Assembly (NCBI GenBank): GCA_025060715.1
Contig: JANXBG010000016.1
Coordinates: 1-36,098, forward strand
Length of the DNA: 36,098 nt
Direction of reading: 5' to 3'
DNA from: Caldifarciminota bacterium
Lineage (GTDB): Bacteria; Hydrothermota; Tepidihabitantia; Tepidihabitantales; DTDR01
Each line of letters opens with the position of its first letter. Position 1 is the first letter of the stretch. The position numbers and the translations under genes were made by a program. The notes under the pieces were generated by a model. It had not been told where the DNA came from, made no database searches, and was given only the letters and a program-made list of their open reading frames with translations. Shown here in pieces: positions 31,511 through 36,098 of the stretch.

Positions 31511-33895
31511 ATGAATGATACTAATGAATTCCAAACTCTAATTTTAGCCGCTCTTTTACACGATATTGGAAAATTTTGGCAGCGAACTAGTGAACCTTTA
31601 TCCGAAGAAGACAAAAGGATAATGCCTAATTGTTGTCCTTTCTATAATAATAATTTTACCCATCTTCATGTTCTTTATTCGGGAAGATTTATTAGAGAAG
31701 TATTTCAAAATAGATTTCCAAAAGCAGAAAATATTGTTTTATATCATCATTTATATCCCTTGCCAAAAACTGTTTCTGAAGATTTTCGGTATCTTACCAA
31801 AATAATCCAATTAGCCGATTGGCTTTCTTCGGGTGAAAGGAGAGGTAAAGAAGAAGAGGAAATAGGCAATCCCAAAAAGGACCCTTTGGTTAATATATTT
31901 TCAATGTTATCTATAGATGGGAAACCCACTATTGAACAATACACTCCACTAACATCCTTAACACTTAATTTGGAGAACCTTTTTCCTAAAAAAGAAAAAA
32001 CCGAAGCGATAAAGGAAGATTCTTATCTTAAACTATGGCAGGAATTTAAGAAAGAGATAGAACTACTTTCTACTAAAAACTTATCAAATATTTTTCTTAC
32101 CCAATTACTTTATCTTCTTCAAAAGTTCACTTTAACCGTTCCTGCGACAACTTATCAGGACAGACCCGATTTATCTCTTTATCATCACCTAAAAACTACT
32201 GCTGCTATCGCCTCTTCTCTTTGGATGATTGACATAAAAGAAGAAAAAATTGATGAGGTTTTAAAGGCAATTTGTAATCAAGAAGAAGAAAAATTAAAAG
32301 ATGCTCCTTGTATTCTTCTTTCGGGCGACCTTTCTGGAATTCAGGATTTTATTTATTCTATTACTTCTGAAGGAGCTCTTAAAGGGTTAAAAGGTCGTTC
32401 CTTTTATTTACAACTTCTTATTGAATCAATAGCCAAGAGTATTTTAAAGATGTTCAATTTATTAGAATTTAATATTATTTTTGCTGCTGGTGGAAATTTC
32501 TCTCTCCTTCTTCCCAACGCTGCTGATGCCAAAGATAAAATTGAAAAGATGAAGTATCTATTTGACGAAAATCTTCTTATTGCTCATCGGGGAAGACTTT
32601 CTTTAAATTTAGTCTATAGAGAAGTAAGATATAAAGACTTTCTCGGAACCAATTTTGGCAAACTTTGGCAGGAAATAAAAAAGGATTTATTAAAAGAAAA
32701 GCGACGAAAATTTTCCTCTCTTTTCAGTAAACAAAATAAGATATGGGAAATCCTTGGTCCCTTTGAAGAGGGTGGTGAAAGGCCCGTTTGTCAGATATGT
32801 GGAGAAGAGATGGATAGCGATGAAAATCAATGTTCTCTTTGTAGAAGTTTTGAGGACCTTGCCTATGATTTACCAAGGGCGCGGGTTATGTTGGTGAAAG
32901 AAAGGGAACCTCAGTTAATTAAAAAAAGAGCAAAAAATTGGGAAGAGCTGTTAGAAGCAGTAGGAGTAAAATTTCTTTTCCTGCCCGAAACTGCTGAAAA
33001 GGAAAATGCCTATCTTTTAAACGCTACCGATTTTTTATCAGAAAGAAATCACTATCTCGGCTTTCGTTTTCTTGCCCAAAATGCTCCGATGATTGGAAAT
33101 AATGTAAAAACACTGGAAGAGATAGCAAATACTTCGGAAGGAATAAAGAGATGGGCGGTTTTAAGAGCTGATGTTGATAATTTAGGAAAGGTTTTCAGTA
33201 TAGGGTTAGGCGAAGAAGATAGAACAATTTCAAGAATTAGTATGCTTTCTGAGATGCTTTCTTTATTTTTCAATGCTCAGGTTGAGAAGATAGCGCGAGA
33301 AGATAAGTTTAAAGATAATCTTTATGTAATATATTCTGGTGGTGATGACCTTTTTGTTATCGGTTCCTGGTCAATTTTAACCGATTTTGCAAAAAGGCTT
33401 TATATAGATTTCCGTAAATTTACCGGTGAAACTTTAACGCTTTCTGCCAGTATTTATATTGCTCCTACTAAAAAATTTCCTGTTTATCAATCTGCTGATA
33501 GTGCCAAAGAGGATTTAGATTTAGCAAAACAAGGAGAGAAAAATAAATTAACCTTTTTAGGCAAACCAATCCCTTGGGAGCATCTTTATGATTTAGAAAA
33601 GATTAAAGAGAAAATTCTTATCTTATTAGATGAAGAAGGACCAAATCTTCCCCGTTCATTGCTTCAAATACTTTATTCAGGTTGGTTAGAAAAGGAAAAA
33701 GTAGAAAGGGGAGAAACTCCAATTATTCGGATATGGCGGTTTTTATACGCAATAAAACGGCTGAAAGAAAGATATGAAGATTATATTGATAAAATAGATG
33801 AATTGGAAAAGTGTGTAATAATAGATAAGGGTTTAAATCCCTATTTAGATATTTCTGTTCGTTGGGTAGAGCTTTTGACAAGAAAAGAGAGATAA
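31511..33895 (+). CDS. cas10: Type III-A CRISPR protein Cas10/Csm1
   Basis: The large subunit of the Csm interference complex, 794 residues from the ATG at 31511 (GGAGG Shine-Dalgarno 5 bases before it). An intact HD nuclease motif, His17-Asp18 in LLHDIGKF, predicts DNA cleavage. The Palm domain has GGDD at 610-613 (YSGGDDLFVIG), the cyclase site that makes cyclic oligoadenylates on target RNA binding. A zinc ribbon between the two Palm domains has C427, C430, C441 and C444 (CQICGEE and CSLC). Zn site, HD and GGDD together indicate a fully active enzyme. The Csm6-type effector that would respond to its messenger is not in this window. A TTG codon at 31508 is an unlikely start. Confidence 0.96.
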   Translation: MNDTNEFQTLILAALLHDIGKFWQRTSEPLSEEDKRIMPNCCPFYNNNFTHLHVLYSGRFIREVFQNRFPKAENIVLYHHLYPLPKTVSEDFRYLTKIIQLADWLSSGERRGKEEEEIGNPKKDPLVNIFSMLSIDGKPTIEQYTPLTSLTLNLENLFPKKEKTEAIKEDSYLKLWQEFKKEIELLSTKNLSNIFLTQLLYLLQKFTLTVPATTYQDRPDLSLYHHLKTTAAIASSLWMIDIKEEKIDEVLKAICNQEEEKLKDAPCILLSGDLSGIQDFIYSITSEGALKGLKGRSFYLQLLIESIAKSILKMFNLLEFNIIFAAGGNFSLLLPNAADAKDKIEKMKYLFDENLLIAHRGRLSLNLVYREVRYKDFLGTNFGKLWQEIKKDLLKEKRRKFSSLFSKQNKIWEILGPFEEGGERPVCQICGEEMDSDENQCSLCRSFEDLAYDLPRARVMLVKEREPQLIKKRAKNWEELLEAVGVKFLFLPETAEKENAYLLNATDFLSERNHYLGFRFLAQNAPMIGNNVKTLEEIANTSEGIKRWAVLRADVDNLGKVFSIGLGEEDRTISRISMLSEMLSLFFNAQVEKIAREDKFKDNLYVIYSGGDDLFVIGSWSILTDFAKRLYIDFRKFTGETLTLSASIYIAPTKKFPVYQSADSAKEDLDLAKQGEKNKLTFLGKPIPWEHLYDLEKIKEKILILLDEEGPNLPRSLLQILYSGWLEKEKVERGETPIIRIWRFLYAIKRLKERYEDYIDKIDELEKCVIIDKGLNPYLDISVRWVELLTRKER

Positions 33896-33927
33896 ATTAA
33901 TAATTAAAAAATAAAAAGGAGGAAAAT

Positions 33928-34335
33928 ATGCCGATGGAAATAAATAAAGAAAAATTAAAGAAGATAATTCAAGATGGTAATGCCGAAGAGTTAAATAATT
34001 ATGCGGAAGAACTTGGTAAAAGGTTTAAAGAACCTCTCGTATACAGAGATGAAAGGAATCAGAAAAGAACCGAAAAAGAACTTTCCACTTCCCAAATAAG
34101 AAATATATTAGATGAAATCCAACGCATATCTCCTAAGGAAGATTTTAAAACCAAGCTTCATCTTTTACGGCCGAAGCTTGCCTATTCCGCAGGTAGACAT
34201 AGAGGAAGAGTAAAGGAGTTTAGAGAAGTGGTAGAAGAGGCAATAAAATACATTGAAAATCAAAACCATTTTAAAAATTTCCGAAATTTCATTGAAGCCA
34301 TAGTTGCCTATCATCGCTATTATGGTGGAGAATAA
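33928..34335 (+). CDS. csm2: Type III-A small subunit Csm2
   Basis: A 135-residue helical protein that lines the target RNA along the Csm complex. The family pattern is clear: ELSTSQIRNILDEIQRI, then LHLLRPKLAYSAGRH and the C-terminal NFIEAIVAYHRYYGGE. It follows cas10 by 32 bases with an AAGGAGG ribosome binding site (33917-33922) and precedes csm3 by 24 bases. Confidence 0.93.
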   Translation: MPMEINKEKLKKIIQDGNAEELNNYAEELGKRFKEPLVYRDERNQKRTEKELSTSQIRNILDEIQRISPKEDFKTKLHLLRPKLAYSAGRHRGRVKEFREVVEEAIKYIENQNHFKNFRNFIEAIVAYHRYYGGE

Positions 34336-34359
34336 TAATTATTAATTAAGGAGGGAAAA

Positions 34360-35151
34360 ATGGCAAAATTATTAGGAAAAGTTATAATAAAATCAAACTT
34401 GTATGTAAAAACGGGAATAAGGATTGGTGGTCCGACAGAGGGTTTAAAGATTGGTGGAGTAGACAATCCTGTTATAAGAGATGCCTACGGAAAACCTTAT
34501 ATCCCTGGCTCTTCCTTAAAAGGAAAACTTCGCTCACTAACCGAATTAAAAGAAGGAAAATATTTGGATGTGAAAAGTGGTATTCATATTTGTAAGTCCC
34601 TTGATGAATATCAACAATGTGATGTGTGTAAAATTTATGGAGTAATGGGTTTAACTTCCGATTCTTCAACATTTCTTTTAACGCGATTAATTGTAAGGGA
34701 TACCTATCTTGATGAAGAAAGTATAACTCCGGAAATGAGGGATAATCTTGAATTTCCTTGGACAGAGATAAAAACCGAAATTAATATTGACCGCCGAACA
34801 GGAACAGTTAGTAGCGTTGGCGGTTTAAGGAATCCTGAACGGGTGCCAGCAGGTGCTAAGTTTAAAGATTGTGAGATGATTTTTAATATTTATGAAGAAG
34901 GAGACAAGGACCTTTTAAAGAAACTTTTTGAAGCGATGTTGTGGCTGGAAGACGATTATCTGGGAGGTATGGGTTCCCGAGGTTATGGTAAGGTTGAATT
35001 TAAAGATATTGAAGTTTATTGGAACAAGGCTTCTGATTATGAAAGTGGCAAGACTGCATTAATATCTGATAGAAAAATCAATGAGGATTGGGATACTCCG
35101 GCTAAATTAGTGGAAAACTTTATTAAAATAAAGGAAAAACTAAAAGAGTAA
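34360..35151 (+). CDS. csm3: Type III-A backbone RAMP Csm3 (target RNA endonuclease)
   Basis: A 263-residue RAMP that forms the repeated backbone and cuts target RNA every six bases. The catalytic Asp35 lies in IGGVDNPVIRD, followed by GKPYIPGSSLKGKLRSL, the diagnostic Gly-rich segment. A zinc-binding stretch (HICKSLDEYQQCDVCKIYG) and ERVPAGAKFKDCEMIF follow, and LGGMGSRGYGKVEF is the C-terminal G-rich RNA-binding loop. A GGAGGG ribosome binding site lies 5-6 bases before the ATG. Somewhat longer than many Csm3 proteins, but no domain looks foreign. Confidence 0.94.
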   Translation: MAKLLGKVIIKSNLYVKTGIRIGGPTEGLKIGGVDNPVIRDAYGKPYIPGSSLKGKLRSLTELKEGKYLDVKSGIHICKSLDEYQQCDVCKIYGVMGLTSDSSTFLLTRLIVRDTYLDEESITPEMRDNLEFPWTEIKTEINIDRRTGTVSSVGGLRNPERVPAGAKFKDCEMIFNIYEEGDKDLLKKLFEAMLWLEDDYLGGMGSRGYGKVEFKDIEVYWNKASDYESGKTALISDRKINEDWDTPAKLVENFIKIKEKLKE

Positions 35152-35154
35152 AAA

Positions 35155-36098
35155 ATGAATTTCACCGTTTGCCAATTTAAACCAAAAGGACCTTTTCATT
35201 TAGGTGAAAGGGAAGGGTGGCTTGAAGGCACCAATACTTTTATTCATTCTGATACTCTCTTTTCTGCTTTTTTAAATGCCTTTCTTCTCTTATTTGGTGA
35301 AAAAGAATTAGAAAATCTTATTAGTAGTTTTGAAAATAATGAACCTCCTTTTTTAATATCTTCTGCTTTTCCTTATTGGCAGGACCTTCTCTTTTTTCCT
35401 GTTCCTAAAAATCAAATATCTATTGAAAAAAAAGTAAAAAAGATTGAATTTGTGGAACAGAGAGGGTTTGAAGAGCTTCTGAAAGGTAAGAGGTTAGATA
35501 ATCTTCTTAATGGATTAAAGAAAATTCCGCAAGATGAAGAGCCCTACTATCCTTGGAGTGTGGAGAATGTTCCACGGGTTGGACTTAGCCGTTTTGATAA
35601 CCATCCAGGAGAAAGATTTTTTTATTTTGGTCAGATAAGTTATAAAGATAATGCTGGTCTTTTCTTTTTGATTAAATATTTAAATAAAAGCTTCAAAGAT
35701 AAATTGGAAGCAACAATGCGACTTTTGGCTGATGAGGGAATTGGTGGTGACCGTTCATCAGGAAAAGGGCTTTTTGAACTATTAAATTTTCGGGAAATTG
35801 AAATAAAAGTTCCTGATGATGCTGATGGTGTTATAACCTTATCATTATATTATCCAAAAGACGAGTCAGAAATAAAGGGCATTGAAAAGGGATTTTATGA
35901 GTTATTAGAACGAAAGGGATACATTTATTCACCTTATTGCAAAACCCTGCGTCGAAAGTCGGTAAGGATGTTTGTGGAAGGTTCTCTCTTTCCTAAACCA
36001 CCGGAAAGGTTAGGCAAATTAGTTTCGGTAAAGCCCGACATTTTTACTATTCATAAAGTTTATCGTTATGGTTATATGTTTGCTTTACCTTGCAAACT
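35155..36098 (+). CDS. csm4: Type III-A RAMP Csm4, 5' part (runs off the window)
   Basis: The frame is open from the ATG at 35155 to the window edge, 314 codons. Csm4 caps the crRNA 5' end and contacts Cas10. Visible signs are FKPKGPFHLGEREGWLEG with a His/Asp-rich start and HSDTLFSAFLNAF, the PRVGLSRFDNHPGERFFYF segment, and the G-rich loop LLADEGIGGDRSSGKGLF. It starts 3 bases after the csm3 stop, so is translated in the same transcript. Only the final part, about 30-60 residues by comparison with the family, is missing. Confidence 0.92.
   Translation, partial: MNFTVCQFKPKGPFHLGEREGWLEGTNTFIHSDTLFSAFLNAFLLLFGEKELENLISSFENNEPPFLISSAFPYWQDLLFFPVPKNQISIEKKVKKIEFVEQRGFEELLKGKRLDNLLNGLKKIPQDEEPYYPWSVENVPRVGLSRFDNHPGERFFYFGQISYKDNAGLFFLIKYLNKSFKDKLEATMRLLADEGIGGDRSSGKGLFELLNFREIEIKVPDDADGVITLSLYYPKDESEIKGIEKGFYELLERKGYIYSPYCKTLRRKSVRMFVEGSLFPKPPERLGKLVSVKPDIFTIHKVYRYGYMFALPCK

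Noticed and set aside
31491-31511. Six-codon minicistron MKKRRL before cas10
   Set aside because: It lacks its own ribosome binding site and is simply made of the A/G-rich Shine-Dalgarno region; no evidence for function.
28500-36098. CRISPR array near the csm genes
   Set aside because: No regularly spaced direct repeats were seen anywhere in the window; the dispersed repeat pair is not array-like.

Overview
The window is AT-rich bacterial chromosome, densely coded, with long same-strand gene runs that overlap by a few bases. Several markers point to an uncultivated thermophile-like lineage near the FCB group, for example candidate division WOR-3/Stahlbacteria: a gingipain-family C25 protease with a C-terminal type-IX-like sorting module, an archaeal-type AspRS paired with GatCAB, a fused MEMO-AMMECR1 protein and LVIVD-repeat proteins. 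This placement is inference; no rRNA or marker search could be run.

Layout. Positions 1-5060 (minus) form one operon read from a promoter before accD: accD, a small YfiM-like membrane protein, trmI, a vitamin-B12-type ABC importer (btuF, btuC, btuD) and the start of a large membrane protein that runs off the window. Positions 5094-12750 (minus) hold a flippase-like protein, a YfhO-like membrane protein, an APH/P-loop kinase fusion, an LpxH-like phosphatase, a promoter followed by a strong RNA hairpin, a lipoprotein and a subtilisin-like protease. After a 500-base gap containing a decayed repeat, 13254-20692 (plus) carries a small PD-(D/E)XK-like protein, the C25 protease, a KtrA/TrkA K+ regulator, a TPR protein, the MEMO-AMMECR1 fusion and a beta-propeller protein. 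Facing it, 20682-23951 (minus) is a four-gene membrane cassette of unknown function joined by three 4-base overlaps. From 24043 (plus) runs aspS, an HD phosphohydrolase, gatC, gatA and gatB, then tRNA-Ala(TGC): together a route to tRNA-dependent amidation. parA-parB (minus) follow. The window ends in a type III-A CRISPR-Cas operon (cas10/csm1, csm2, csm3, csm4) preceded by the stump of a cas6 gene next to a repeat element that carries a 41-codon ORF.

Two sequence-level patterns stand out. First, most operon-leading genes have a near-perfect TTGACA / 16-base spacer / TATAAT promoter whose -10 box ends only 5-10 bases before the ATG, so the mRNAs should be leaderless or almost so. Genes inside operons and the cas genes often have Shine-Dalgarno sequences instead. 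Second, a roughly 200-bp dispersed repeat is present twice in inverted orientation (about 12826-13008 and 30982-31204), and the second copy abuts the truncated cas6. The best candidates for undescribed biology are the four-gene membrane cassette, the hairpin RNA at 7121-7206 and the repeat/41-codon ORF element.
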